Shown here: one piece after another, positions 47,494 through 57,152 of the stretch
Position numbering within the stretch: position 1 is the stretch's first letter
Layout: each line of letters begins with the position of its first letter
Origin: an uncultured Phycisphaerales bacterium
GTDB lineage: Bacteria > Planctomycetota > Phycisphaerae > Sedimentisphaerales > Anaerobacaceae
DNA length: 64,000 nucleotides
Reading direction: 5' to 3'
Assembly (NCBI GenBank): GCA_903857265.1
Contig: CAIODZ010000022.1
Location: 124,001-188,000 of the forward strand
Position numbers and translations under genes: made by a program
The notes under the pieces: model-generated
Databases searched by the model: none
Told to the model about the DNA's origin: nothing
The model's input: the letters and a program-made list of their open reading frames with translations, nothing else

Positions 47494-47602
47494 TTTTTTG
47501 TTTTCTTCGGCAGGCCTTCGATATCACATAGTTCCACGTTAAAAAAACAGGCGACGGTATGGCAACTTGCGGCGAATGCTGGGGTCGTGCTATACTGACG
47601 GT

Positions 47603-49462
47603 ATGGCTATCAAGGATGAAGGTCATTTTGCCAAATTAGTGGTTCCGGTAAAGAAGATTGGTCTTCGGAAAGGATTTTTCCGCTGGCCCGGTCGGCCGGT
47701 CTTTGTCTGTTCAAATATGGCTAACGCAATCGGCCTCAAACAGCTTGGCTGTGATTTGTCGAAGCATCATCTCAACGCGAATATAACCAGCGATTCCTCC
47801 AGGCAGGCAGCGTTAAGAATATATCGCGATAAAAGCATTACCAATAGCGAGGCGTACCGTCTAACGATTACTCAGACAGGCATCGAAATCCATGCGAAAA
47901 CGGACGCAGGCGCATATTATGCCCTGCAAACATTGCGCGAGATGACGGCGATATACGGGAATGTCCTGCCCCTGTGCAAAATAGAAGATGAGCCGGATTT
48001 TCGCAGACGCGGCGTATATCTCGACTGTTCAAGAGGGAAAGTACCCAAACTTGATACGCTGAAAGAACTGGCCACGTGGCTTTCGCACTGGAAAATAAAC
48101 GAAATACAGCTTTACGTTGAAAACGTATTCACTTTTAAGAAGCATCCTGAAATCGGAAAGGGTTACAGCCCTTTCACACCGGAGGAAATCCTTTCTCTTC
48201 AGGCACATTGCAAAAAGCACCATATTCGACTTGTTGGTTCGCTTTCAAGTTTCGGACATTTCGAGAAAATTCTATCCCTGCCGAAATACAGACACTTAGG
48301 CGAAAAGCCGGGGTTTCGCGGATTTCCGGGAGGCACAACCCTTTGCCCTATCGACCCGGACGCAATCAAACTTGTCGCGGAACTTTACAGCGAGTTTGTG
48401 CCGCTTTTTGAGGCGGATGACTTCAACGTTTGCTGCGACGAGACATGGGAGCTTGGAAAAGGTCGCAGCGAGAAAAAAACACTTCGCATAGGAACAGGGC
48501 AAGTTTACCTCAATTTCCTCCTGAAGATTCATCATCTTTGTGAAAAACACGGCAAGCGAATGAACGCTTGGGCGGACATTATATTGAACCATCCGGAATT
48601 GTTAGGTAAATTGCCGCGGGACATAGTCCTGCTCAACTGGGAGTATGAACAGAACGGGGCAAACATCGCCAGAACCAGAGAAATCGCAAACTCGGGGCTA
48701 TCGTTTATGGTTTGTCCGGGGACGAGCGGCTGGTTGACGCACGGAACACGCCTGCCCAACTCGATGGGTAACGTAACCAATTTTGCCGATGCGGGCCGTA
48801 AATATCACGCGGAAGGACTGCTGAATACGGACTGGGGCGACCAGGGGCATCGCAATTTCCTAGGAGTTAGTTTGCACAGTTTTGCACACGGGGCCGCCAA
48901 CGCGTGGAATGGTAAAGCCGTCGATAACGCCAAGTTCACCGAAAATTTCTGCTGTCACGCCTTCGGCCAGAAAGATAAGTGTATGTCCAAGGCGATAAGA
49001 TTGCTTGGCAGCACCTATATAACCTGTGGCAAAACTTCGCCGAATAAATCGTTGCTGTTTCAGTCCTTCTTTGAGCCGATACTGCAGGACAAAACAATAG
49101 AATGCAGCGCAATTGATTTGATGAGCGAAGAAGGTCTGCGCCAAATAGCGATTGAGTTATCCGGCGATAATCTCTGGCCGGTAGATATAAAATCAACGGG
49201 GAATTTTGAACAACTGGCATTGCGGGAATTGAAGCTGGCCTCGCGTATGGATTGCTTAGCAAGCAAAAGGGCATTGGCAGCAAAGGCGCTTCGCTCGGGG
49301 CAAAACGTTAAAAATTACGAACTGCGACAGTTACGCAAACAAATGCACGATATCGGGACAACTTTCAAGGAACTATGGCTGACACGCAACAAAGTTTCGC
49401 GACTGAATGATAATATGCGATTATTTAATCTCGCCGAAGATGAGTTGAAAAAAATATTGTGA
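47603..49462 (+). CDS. Family GH20 beta-N-acetylhexosaminidase
   Basis: The 619-residue product has the two-part GH20 layout. An N-terminal GH20b domain comes first (AYRLTITQTGIEIHAKTDAGAYYALQTL), then a TIM barrel starting at RRGVYLDCSRG with the catalytic Asp-Glu pair in NVCCDETWELGKG. No signal peptide is seen, so it works in the cytoplasm on imported chitin- or peptidoglycan-derived disaccharides. It is followed by anmK and murQ, so it probably supplies anhydro-MurNAc from GlcNAc-anhydroMurNAc, the job of NagZ (GH3) elsewhere. That is an inference from context. The ATG at 47603 is chosen, and the ORF-track start lies 12 codons upstream. Confidence 0.85.
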   Translation: MAIKDEGHFAKLVVPVKKIGLRKGFFRWPGRPVFVCSNMANAIGLKQLGCDLSKHHLNANITSDSSRQAALRIYRDKSITNSEAYRLTITQTGIEIHAKTDAGAYYALQTLREMTAIYGNVLPLCKIEDEPDFRRRGVYLDCSRGKVPKLDTLKELATWLSHWKINEIQLYVENVFTFKKHPEIGKGYSPFTPEEILSLQAHCKKHHIRLVGSLSSFGHFEKILSLPKYRHLGEKPGFRGFPGGTTLCPIDPDAIKLVAELYSEFVPLFEADDFNVCCDETWELGKGRSEKKTLRIGTGQVYLNFLLKIHHLCEKHGKRMNAWADIILNHPELLGKLPRDIVLLNWEYEQNGANIARTREIANSGLSFMVCPGTSGWLTHGTRLPNSMGNVTNFADAGRKYHAEGLLNTDWGDQGHRNFLGVSLHSFAHGAANAWNGKAVDNAKFTENFCCHAFGQKDKCMSKAIRLLGSTYITCGKTSPNKSLLFQSFFEPILQDKTIECSAIDLMSEEGLRQIAIELSGDNLWPVDIKSTGNFEQLALRELKLASRMDCLASKRALAAKALRSGQNVKNYELRQLRKQMHDIGTTFKELWLTRNKVSRLNDNMRLFNLAEDELKKIL

Positions 49463-50646
49463 TGAAAACAAAGAGCCGAATAGTTGAGCTTTCACAAAAA
49501 TCGAGAATGCGCGTCGCAGGTTTAATGTCGGGCACGTCTGTTGATGGCGTTGACGTGGCGATTATTGATATCGATAATAAAAAAGTGAGTGTGCGGGCGT
49601 TTGATACGTTCCCTTATTCTGCGGCGTTACGTCGAGATATTCTTCAACTCTGCGGAGCGGAATCGTGCAACGTGGCCGATGTTTGCCATTTGAATTTTGT
49701 GCTTGGCGAGGTCTTCGCCGAATCGGTTTTCAAGTTATGTAAAAAGAGTGGTATCAACCTCGATACGATTGATTTGATTGGTTCTCACGGCCAGACCATT
49801 TACCATAACCCCAAAGGCAGGCGTTTCGGCAAGAAGACCGTCCGGTCAACCCTGCAAATAGGCGAGCCATCGATAATCGCCCAGCGAACAGGCATAACAA
49901 CGGTGGCGGATTTTCGGCCCAGGGACATGGCTGCTGGCGGACAGGGTGCGCCGTTAGTGCCGTTTGCGGATTATTTCCTGTTTCGCGATAAACGTCGCAA
50001 TCGAGCCGTCCAGAATATCGGCGGCATCGCAAACGTTACCTCCCTGCCGGCGAGTTGCCTACCAGATGACATAATCGCCTTCGATACAGGCCCCGGCAAT
50101 ATGATAATAGACGGAATCGTTTCAATCATAAGCAAAGGCAAACAAAAGTTTGACCGCGGAGGCAGAATCGCGGCACAAGGCACAATCGACAAAGCAACCC
50201 TCGATGATATGCTGAAGCATCCGTTTTTGGGCCTGCGCCCGCCAAAATCAACAGGCAGAGAGGAATTCGGCAGCAGGTATTGCAACGCGTTATATCGAAA
50301 GATGAAGAAAAAATCGACACCAGCCGAAGACATTATAGCGACTATTACCGCGTTTACCGCCGAGAGCATCATCCGGGCATATCGAAAGTTCTTGTCTCAA
50401 ATGCCTGATGAAGTAATATTGTGCGGAGGCGGCACACATAATTCGACTTTGGTCAAAATGCTGCGGCAGGGTCTTGGTAAAAGCAGGATTTTGGCAAGTG
50501 ACGATTTTGGAATCAGCTGCGACGCCAAAGAGGCGATTTCATTCGCGATTCTCGCATACGCGACCATTAAAGGCGAGCCAAACAACGTTCCCGGCGCAAC
50601 GGGAGCAGCACAACCATTGGTTTTAGGAAAGATTATACCCGCATAA
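49462..50646 (+). CDS. anmK: Anhydro-N-acetylmuramic acid kinase
   Basis: This ~394-residue kinase converts anhydro-MurNAc to MurNAc-6-phosphate in peptidoglycan recycling. The opening GLMSGTSVDGVDVAII, IGSHGQTIYHNP, ADFRPRDMAAGGQGAPLVP and FDTGPGNMIID motifs are all typical. Its ATG overlaps the GH20 stop (TGATG), and its stop overlaps the murQ start, so the three are translationally coupled. Confidence 0.95.
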   Translation: MKTKSRIVELSQKSRMRVAGLMSGTSVDGVDVAIIDIDNKKVSVRAFDTFPYSAALRRDILQLCGAESCNVADVCHLNFVLGEVFAESVFKLCKKSGINLDTIDLIGSHGQTIYHNPKGRRFGKKTVRSTLQIGEPSIIAQRTGITTVADFRPRDMAAGGQGAPLVPFADYFLFRDKRRNRAVQNIGGIANVTSLPASCLPDDIIAFDTGPGNMIIDGIVSIISKGKQKFDRGGRIAAQGTIDKATLDDMLKHPFLGLRPPKSTGREEFGSRYCNALYRKMKKKSTPAEDIIATITAFTAESIIRAYRKFLSQMPDEVILCGGGTHNSTLVKMLRQGLGKSRILASDDFGISCDAKEAISFAILAYATIKGEPNNVPGATGAAQPLVLGKIIPA

Positions 50647-51551
50647 TGAAAAAGCACAGACCACTTCCGACGACTGAGCACAGCAACCCGAGAAGTAAAA
50701 ATATCGACCGGCTATCGACAATCGGAATAGTCGAGCTAATCAACAGCGAAGATATGCTGGTTGCGCAGGCCGTCGGCAAAGAACGTAAAAAAATAGCCGA
50801 GGCGGTTGATATGATAGTCGAGCATTTTCGGAAAGGAGGCCGATTATTTTACGTCGGCGCGGGGACAAGCGGTCGGCTGGGCGTTCTCGACGCTTCGGAA
50901 TGCCCCCCTACTTTCGGCGTCAGACCGACGTTAGTGCAGGGAATTATCGCGGGAGGCAAACGCGCACTTGTTCGGTCAATCGAGGGGGCGGAGGACAACG
51001 CGAATGAAGGAGCCAAGGCAATAATTAAACGCGGGGTTTGCAACAGGGACACAGTTGTTGGAATTGCCGCCTGCGGGCTGACCCCCTACGTGCGAGGCGC
51101 ACTGAAACAGGCGATGCAAATCGGGGCGGGCACAATCTTTATTACCTGCTCGGCTGAAGGCATCAGGGATATTCACGCAAAAATCATTATCAATCCGGTT
51201 GTCGGCCCGGAGATTATTACCGGCTCAACCAGAATGAAGGCAGGCACCGCCACCAAGCTCGTACTTAATATCCTCACAACAGCCGCAATGATAAAAATGG
51301 GCAAGGTGTACGGGAATTTAATGGTTGACCTCAACGCGACAAATCAGAAACTGCGCGACAGGTCTCAAAGAATCGTTGTTCAACTGACGGGACTTTCCCG
51401 CGCGAAGGCCGTCAAGTTGCTCGAACGTGCCGGGGGAAAAGTCAAAGCCGCAATCGTAATGCACTTCCGCAAAGTTAATCTGCAACAGGCCCTTGCCATC
51501 CTCGATGAATGCGGACAGTTGTTGAGAAGAGCCATTAAGGAAGGCGCATGA
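50646..51551 (+). CDS. murQ: N-acetylmuramic acid 6-phosphate etherase MurQ
   Basis: This 301-residue SIS-domain enzyme removes the lactyl group from MurNAc-6-phosphate to give GlcNAc-6-phosphate. LPTTEHSNPRSKNID at the N-terminus, the sugar-phosphate site LFYVGAGTSGRLGVLDASECPPTFG and STRMKAGTATKLVLN are all intact. It is coupled to anmK upstream and to the symporter downstream (ATGA). Confidence 0.96.
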   Translation: MKKHRPLPTTEHSNPRSKNIDRLSTIGIVELINSEDMLVAQAVGKERKKIAEAVDMIVEHFRKGGRLFYVGAGTSGRLGVLDASECPPTFGVRPTLVQGIIAGGKRALVRSIEGAEDNANEGAKAIIKRGVCNRDTVVGIAACGLTPYVRGALKQAMQIGAGTIFITCSAEGIRDIHAKIIINPVVGPEIITGSTRMKAGTATKLVLNILTTAAMIKMGKVYGNLMVDLNATNQKLRDRSQRIVVQLTGLSRAKAVKLLERAGGKVKAAIVMHFRKVNLQQALAILDECGQLLRRAIKEGA

Positions 51552-53041
51552 ACGACTTTCTTACAGTGCACCAAATCTCAGGAACACTTGGCCGGATTGA
51601 TTTAATAGAGGTAGGCCTGGCGATTATCCTTCTTTTTGTTATTTCCTATATCTTCGGGCGCAAAGAAAAAGATACAAAAGATTTTTTTATCGGCGGACGA
51701 AAAGTCCCCTCGATAGTGGCTTGCCTGTCTTTTGTCGCAACAGAAGTAAGCGCACTGACGATTATCGGCGTGCCCGCAACCGCCTATAGCGAAAATTGGC
51801 AGTATCTTCAGTTTTTTATTGGTTCGGCAGCCGCGAGAATTATGGTGGCGTTTTTGTTCATCCCGGTGTTTTACCAGTACAACTGCACGAGTATTTACGA
51901 ATTTCTCAGGCATCGTTTCGGACCCCAGACACAGTACGCCGGCTCGATTTTCTTTTTTATCACACGTTTGATAGCATCCGGCGTCAGATTATATGCCGCG
52001 TGTCTGGGAGTTGGGATAATTCTGGGCTGGCCTTTGGCGACAACGCTATTGGTGTTTACGATGGTAAGCATCGCCTTCATTGCGTTCGGCGGAATAAAAG
52101 CGGTGGTTTGGGCAGGCGCGTATCAGACAACGATTTTCTTCCTGGCAGGCAGCATGTTATTTATTTATCTTCTGCTTAAAATTCAGGGAGGCCTGTCATC
52201 CGCATGGCATATCGCCAATGAGGCGGGCCGGCTGAGTATCTTCAAATTCGATTTTGACCTCAATAACCCGACGACCTTCTGGGCAGGTACCGCCAACGCG
52301 TTTTTCATAGGTCTGGCCATATTCGGAACCGACCAGGAGTTGATGCAGCGATTGCTTACCGTGAAAACCCGCAGGTCAAGTCAGAAGACAATTATTTCTA
52401 CCATACTGGTAGGTTTGCCCATTCTATGCTTGTATCTGGGAATAGGGACATTGCTTTATGTTTTCTACCAGCAAAACCCCAGCGTGCCTGCGCCTGAAAA
52501 AACCAAAGAGGTTTTCTCGCACTTCGTAACATATTCTCTTCCCGTCGGATTAAAAGGATTGATGCTCTCGGCGATTGTATTAGCCAGCATCGATTCGCCG
52601 TTAAGCTCGCTGTCTTCGTCGTTTGTAACGGATATCTATCGACCGCTGATTAAAAAATCCGCGACAGAGGGCCATTATTTGTTCGTTTCCCGGATGGGAG
52701 TGGTTACGTTCGGCCTGATACTGGCGATTATCGCTTTCGCGTGCCAGCCGGTGGAAAACATTCTCTGGTTTGCTTTTGAAATAATGTCTTTGACGGGCGG
52801 CGCCACGCTTGGTATTTTCCTGCTGGGCGTATTAACAAAACGCAAAGCCAATGTCGGTAATGCAGCAGCAATGATTATAAGCGCATTATCTATGGCGGCC
52901 CTTCTGCTGCTGTCTCATGGCGGATACATCAAACTGGCCTGGAGCTGGCTGATAGTAGCAGGCACGGTGATGACTTTCGTCCTGGGCTATCTGTTCAGCT
53001 GCTTCGGGACAAGATTTAATCGCAAAAGCCGGGCGTTTTAG
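51548..53041 (+). CDS. Sodium:solute symporter (SSS family)
   Basis: This 497-residue protein has about 13 transmembrane helices. The SSS fold is supported by FFIGGRKVPSIVACLSFVATEVSALT and AIFGTDQELMQRLL with the conserved QR. As the fourth gene of the recycling operon it is the likely importer of a muropeptide sugar (anhydro-MurNAc, GlcNAc or sialic-acid-like solutes). The substrate is inferred from gene order alone. Confidence 0.88.
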   Translation: MNDFLTVHQISGTLGRIDLIEVGLAIILLFVISYIFGRKEKDTKDFFIGGRKVPSIVACLSFVATEVSALTIIGVPATAYSENWQYLQFFIGSAAARIMVAFLFIPVFYQYNCTSIYEFLRHRFGPQTQYAGSIFFFITRLIASGVRLYAACLGVGIILGWPLATTLLVFTMVSIAFIAFGGIKAVVWAGAYQTTIFFLAGSMLFIYLLLKIQGGLSSAWHIANEAGRLSIFKFDFDLNNPTTFWAGTANAFFIGLAIFGTDQELMQRLLTVKTRRSSQKTIISTILVGLPILCLYLGIGTLLYVFYQQNPSVPAPEKTKEVFSHFVTYSLPVGLKGLMLSAIVLASIDSPLSSLSSSFVTDIYRPLIKKSATEGHYLFVSRMGVVTFGLILAIIAFACQPVENILWFAFEIMSLTGGATLGIFLLGVLTKRKANVGNAAAMIISALSMAALLLLSHGGYIKLAWSWLIVAGTVMTFVLGYLFSCFGTRFNRKSRAF

Positions 53042-53077
53042 AATTATCACCTTGGGGGAGATATCAGATTATTCTGG

Positions 53078-54334
53078 CTACGCTTGCTTATGCGCAATCC
53101 TGATTTCTTCGACTATTATTTTCAGGCCCGCTTCGACCTTATCAACATCCTGGGCATAGCTTATTCGGATGCACTGCTGTTTGTGCTCCCAGTTGTCTTC
53201 GAGTCCGGGGAAAAAGTAATGACCGGGAACTATGAGAACACCGCGTTTCTTCAGCCGCCGATATAATTCAGCATCGGTAATCTTCAACCCGGGCAGCCAG
53301 AGCCATAGGAAGAACGCCCCTTCGGGCTTGTGAATATGAAAACCAATCCCGTCGAGCAGTCCGCAAATCTTCGCAACTGCCCATTTTGCCTTGTCCTGGT
53401 AATAAGGTCTTATCACTTCTTTACTCAGCCGAACCAGCTCGCCTGTCCGCACAAGCTCAGTCCCAATCGCGGCGCCGATACTGGCTGTGCTCAAGCTCAT
53501 CACGGCATTCATCTCCGAGACCATTTCGATAATTTCTTCGCGAGCGATGACAACACCCGTCCGCGTCGCAGGCAATCCGAACTTCGACAAGCTCATACAC
53601 ACAATCGTGTTTTCATTCCAAAGCGGTTTTGCCTCGGTGAAGATTATATTCGGAAAAGGTGCGCCGTATGCGTTGTCGATAATCAACGGAATATCTTTGG
53701 CTCGCGCAAGCGAATCAAGCTTGGCAACTTCGGCATCGGTCAGAACGTTGGCCGTAGGGTTGGTAGGCCTTGAAATACATATCGCACCAATATCCTCACC
53801 TACATTAAGCCGGTCAAAATCCACGTGATATTTGAAAATATGCTCATCGATGTGCTCGATATCAGGCTTATTCGCCACAAATAAACCATCGGTAAAACCT
53901 ACGTCGCAATAGCCGGTGTATTCGGGAGCAAGCGGAAGTAAAATTTTCTTTTTTGAGCCATCTTCAAACTCGCCCGCGAAGATATTGAAGAGTATGAAAA
54001 ACGCCGACTGACTGCCAGCCGTAAGAGCGATATTGCCCGGCTTGATATTCCACCCACACTCAGTTCGCAATAATTCGCAGATTGCCTCAATAAATTCCCT
54101 GTTGCCCTGCGGCGGGTCATAATCTCCGACCGCTTTTTCGAATGCGCCTTCTTTCGCAAGAAGCCCACTCATACACTGTCGAAAGACCCGGTCCACTTCC
54201 GGTATATGTGACGGATTACCCCCTCCGAGCATCAGGACATCAACGCCGGCCTTTAGCCCCTCGCCCATATCAACCATTAACTGGCTGATACCAGACCTGC
54301 GTTTTATCTTTTGACCAAACCTCGATACTTTCAT
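53078..54334 (-). CDS. avtA: Valine-pyruvate aminotransferase
   Basis: This 418-residue PLP enzyme resembles AvtA over its whole length, with an opening RFGQKIKRRSGISQLMVDMGEGL and MLGGGNPSHIPEV. The PLP lysine is in MSLSKFGLPATRTGVV. It converts 2-oxoisovalerate and alanine to valine and pyruvate, or a related pair. It lies 11 bp downstream of tyrS and probably shares its transcript. Confidence 0.9.
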   Translation of the reverse strand: MKVSRFGQKIKRRSGISQLMVDMGEGLKAGVDVLMLGGGNPSHIPEVDRVFRQCMSGLLAKEGAFEKAVGDYDPPQGNREFIEAICELLRTECGWNIKPGNIALTAGSQSAFFILFNIFAGEFEDGSKKKILLPLAPEYTGYCDVGFTDGLFVANKPDIEHIDEHIFKYHVDFDRLNVGEDIGAICISRPTNPTANVLTDAEVAKLDSLARAKDIPLIIDNAYGAPFPNIIFTEAKPLWNENTIVCMSLSKFGLPATRTGVVIAREEIIEMVSEMNAVMSLSTASIGAAIGTELVRTGELVRLSKEVIRPYYQDKAKWAVAKICGLLDGIGFHIHKPEGAFFLWLWLPGLKITDAELYRRLKKRGVLIVPGHYFFPGLEDNWEHKQQCIRISYAQDVDKVEAGLKIIVEEIRIAHKQA

Positions 54335-54345
54335 TTCGCCGAAGT

Positions 54346-55548
54346 TTAATTCACTTTAATTTTTGCGAATTTGCGTTTGCCGACCTGTATCGTCATCCCG
54401 TTTGCGGGAGTGATTTGAGCATTCGGGTCAGTAACTTTCTGCCCATCAATAGTTACGGCCGATTGCGAGCACATACGCTTGGCGTCGCCGCCTGTTTCGA
54501 CTAATTTGCAGGCAAGTAACAATTGCTTAACCGAAATCGGCTCAGCAGGTAACTTGAATTCAGGCATCTCATCAGGCAGTTGCTTTTGAGCAAAGACCTT
54601 CTCAAATTGTTCCGCAGCCGAATCCGCAGCTGCTGCATCGTAAAACTGGGAGATAATCGCCTTTGCGAGCAGAACTTTCGCCTCTTTGGGATGTGTCTTT
54701 TGCGAATTAGTCAGCTCAGCGATTTTCTCAGCGGGCAGGTCGGTAAGCAGCGTAAAGTAATTTGCCATCATATCATCAGATATGCTCATCACCTTGCCGA
54801 ACATATCTTTGGGCTCATCTGTTACGCCTATGTAATTACCCTTCGATTTGCTCATCTTCTCTTTGCCGTCTAAGCCGACGAGAATGGGACAGGTAATAAC
54901 AATCTGCGGGGACTGATTATTGACTCGCTGAAGGTCTCTGCCCACGAGATTATTGAAGGTCTGGTCTGTGCCGCCGAGTTCGACATCGCTTTTTATGGCA
55001 ACCGAATCATAGCCCTGCATAAGCGGATACAAAAATTCGTGGACGCCTATCGCGTCGCCCTTCTTATAACGAATCTCAAACGTATCGCGTTCGAGCATAC
55101 GCGCAACGGTCATATTGCCGGCAAGTTTAATTATGTCGGCAAGATGAAGGGACGCGAGCCATTCGGAGTTATGCCGAACCTCAAGTTTGTCGGAGGAAGT
55201 ATCGAGAATTTTGCCCGCCTGTTCGAAATATGTCTTTGCGTTTTTATCGATTTGCTCGGGCGAAAGCATCGGACGGGTAGTGTTCTGGCCCGTGGGGTCG
55301 CCAATGCGGGCGGTATAATCGCCGATAATCAACACGGCTTTGTGGCCCATGTCCTGGAACTGGCGCATCTTGCGAAGCACAACGGTATGACCCAGGTGAA
55401 TATCGGGGCTTGTGGGGTCAAGGCCAAGCTTTACTCGGAGTTGGCGTTTATCTTTGGCGGCATTAGCGAGCTTTTCAGCCAATTCGGCCTCGGTGAAAAT
55501 CTCAGCCGTGCCGCGTTTGAGTAATTTCAACTGTTCCGGAATCTGCAT
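54346..55548 (-). CDS. tyrS: Tyrosyl-tRNA synthetase
   Basis: This 400-residue class I synthetase has the HIGH-type motif PDIHLGHTVVL, the KMSKS loop GKEKMSKSKGNYI, and a C-terminal S4-like RNA-binding domain (SVKQLLLACKLVETGGDAKR). It lacks the TyrRS Tyr-specific insertion of the short TyrS type and looks like the TyrZ form common in many anaerobes. It is essential. Confidence 0.96.
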   Translation of the reverse strand: MQIPEQLKLLKRGTAEIFTEAELAEKLANAAKDKRQLRVKLGLDPTSPDIHLGHTVVLRKMRQFQDMGHKAVLIIGDYTARIGDPTGQNTTRPMLSPEQIDKNAKTYFEQAGKILDTSSDKLEVRHNSEWLASLHLADIIKLAGNMTVARMLERDTFEIRYKKGDAIGVHEFLYPLMQGYDSVAIKSDVELGGTDQTFNNLVGRDLQRVNNQSPQIVITCPILVGLDGKEKMSKSKGNYIGVTDEPKDMFGKVMSISDDMMANYFTLLTDLPAEKIAELTNSQKTHPKEAKVLLAKAIISQFYDAAAADSAAEQFEKVFAQKQLPDEMPEFKLPAEPISVKQLLLACKLVETGGDAKRMCSQSAVTIDGQKVTDPNAQITPANGMTIQVGKRKFAKIKVN

Positions 55549-55719
55549 CGCAAAAAATCCTCATAAAAATCAATAAATTCGCCGTCGGCGAACAAGATGG
55601 GGCGATTATACGCCTGCCTGAGGGGATTTGCAACGCCTATACCTGTTATGACTGACCGCCGCCTGAAACGCTGGCCGACCTGAGCAAAACATCTGGCCCG
55701 AAATGAAACGGCATATAAT

Positions 55720-56697
55720 TTACGTCCCACTCAGGTATGCGCCCTGCGCAAGATATTGTGTAACATAATCCATGACAGATTCTTCAAGAGAGGTGATTTG
55801 CTTTTCGTAGCCGATGTTTCGGAGTTTGGTAATGTCGGCCTCTGTGAAATATTGGTACTGATTGCGGACAGAGTCGGGCATATCGATGTATTCGATATTC
55901 GGCTTTTTGCCCATCGCGGCGAATACCGCCTTCGCCAAATCATTCCAGGAACGAGCGACGCCTGCGCCAAGATTGTATATGCCGGATGTATCAGGGTTAT
56001 CATAAAAGAAAAGCGTCATATCAACCGCGTCTTTGACATAGAGGAAGTCGCGTTTCTGCTCGCCGTCCTTGTAATCGGGCCTGTGAGATTTGAAGAGACG
56101 CACCTTGCCGGTTGTGTTTATCTGCTCGAAGGCCTTGAGGGCAAAACTTCGCATATCGGCTTTGTGATATTCGTTTGGCCCGAAGACGTTGAAGTATTTT
56201 AGCCCCACGATTTTTCCGAGCAGCCCGTTCCTCTTTGCCCAGAGGTCAAATAACTGTTTCGAATAGCCATAAGGGTTGAGGGGTTTGAGCGTTTCGATTT
56301 TATCTTCATCGTCGACAAAGCCGTTTTCTCTGTCACCGTATGTGGCGGCGCTGGAGGCGTAAATGAATCGAATTCCCTCCTCGGTCGTCCACTGGGCAAG
56401 TTGTCTGGTGTATTCGAAATTGTTCTCCATAAGGAATGACACATCTGTCTCGGTAGTCGATGAGCAGGCGCCAAGGTGAAAGACGGCATCCGCGGAGAAG
56501 CTGACCACGTCTTCGGCCACCATTTCAAGGAATTCTTCTTTGTCCAGGTAGTCGGCAAAACGCAGGTTGACAAGGTTTTTCCACCGCTGGTCGTTGCCGA
56601 GCCGGTCAACAACAAGAATATCGTCGATACCGCGTTTATTCAAAGCCGCGATTAACGCTGAGCCGATAAAGCCCGCACCGCCTGTTACGATTATCAT
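55720..56697 (-). CDS. hldD: ADP-L-glycero-D-manno-heptose-6-epimerase
   Basis: This 325-residue SDR enzyme makes the L-glycero-D-manno-heptose precursor of LPS inner core. The NAD-binding GGAGFIGSALIAALNKRG is N-terminal. The catalytic Tyr/Lys pair lies in NPYGYSKQLFD, and LKYFNVFGPNEYHKADM is an HldD landmark. The start is set at the ATG after GGAAAGGG. The ORF track adds two codons from a TTG. Its presence supports an LPS-bearing outer membrane. Confidence 0.93.
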   Translation of the reverse strand: MIIVTGGAGFIGSALIAALNKRGIDDILVVDRLGNDQRWKNLVNLRFADYLDKEEFLEMVAEDVVSFSADAVFHLGACSSTTETDVSFLMENNFEYTRQLAQWTTEEGIRFIYASSAATYGDRENGFVDDEDKIETLKPLNPYGYSKQLFDLWAKRNGLLGKIVGLKYFNVFGPNEYHKADMRSFALKAFEQINTTGKVRLFKSHRPDYKDGEQKRDFLYVKDAVDMTLFFYDNPDTSGIYNLGAGVARSWNDLAKAVFAAMGKKPNIEYIDMPDSVRNQYQYFTEADITKLRNIGYEKQITSLEESVMDYVTQYLAQGAYLSGT

Positions 56698-56796
56698 TGG
56701 CAATCCCTTTCCAGTTTAACTAATGGTTCTTTAGGCGATAAGCTTAAATCGGGAGCCGCGAAGTGTCAATCCTTGAGAAATGGAGAAATGAGCGCA

Positions 56797-56822
56797 TAAA
56801 AAAACCGCTCACCAAGAGCGGT
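56797..56822 (-). terminator. Intrinsic terminator downstream of the aldo/keto reductase cluster
   Basis: ACCGCTC and GAGCGGT pair with a five-base loop, and leftward transcription ends in seven U residues. It lies 330 bp past the end of the redox cluster and before hldD. Confidence 0.75.
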
Positions 56823-57152
56823 CGGAGAAAAGTCGACAAAGATTTTACTACTTTCAACACAAAGCGATATACGTCGCGATTGTAAGGATAAGTATCCTTC
56901 TTTTATTAACTGTGAAAGGATACCACACGTTGTAATAAAACCTTCTCATCACACCAACTTCGCCGAAGCCAAAACCTTAACACCACTACCTCTCTACTGT
57001 TGTATTGTAATCCAAGGGATAATCAGAACCAAATAAAAAATGGATGGCCAGTCATAAGTGCTGTATTAAAAGGAGGTTACGATTTAGTAAATGACAATAT
57101 TTTTTCGGATGCCCATGGGTACTAAGCGGCCCAAAATCAGAGTTTTTACTAA
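56823..57152. other. Non-coding gap between the redox cluster and its terminator
   Basis: No convincing gene is seen. It contains a hairpin AAGGATAAGTATCCTT (about 56893-56911) followed by a pyrimidine-rich stretch, and an isolated AGGAGG (57071-57076). A 28-codon ATG frame at 57091 lies 14 bases after that AGGAGG and runs into the next gene's 3' end on the other strand. Confidence 0.4.
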
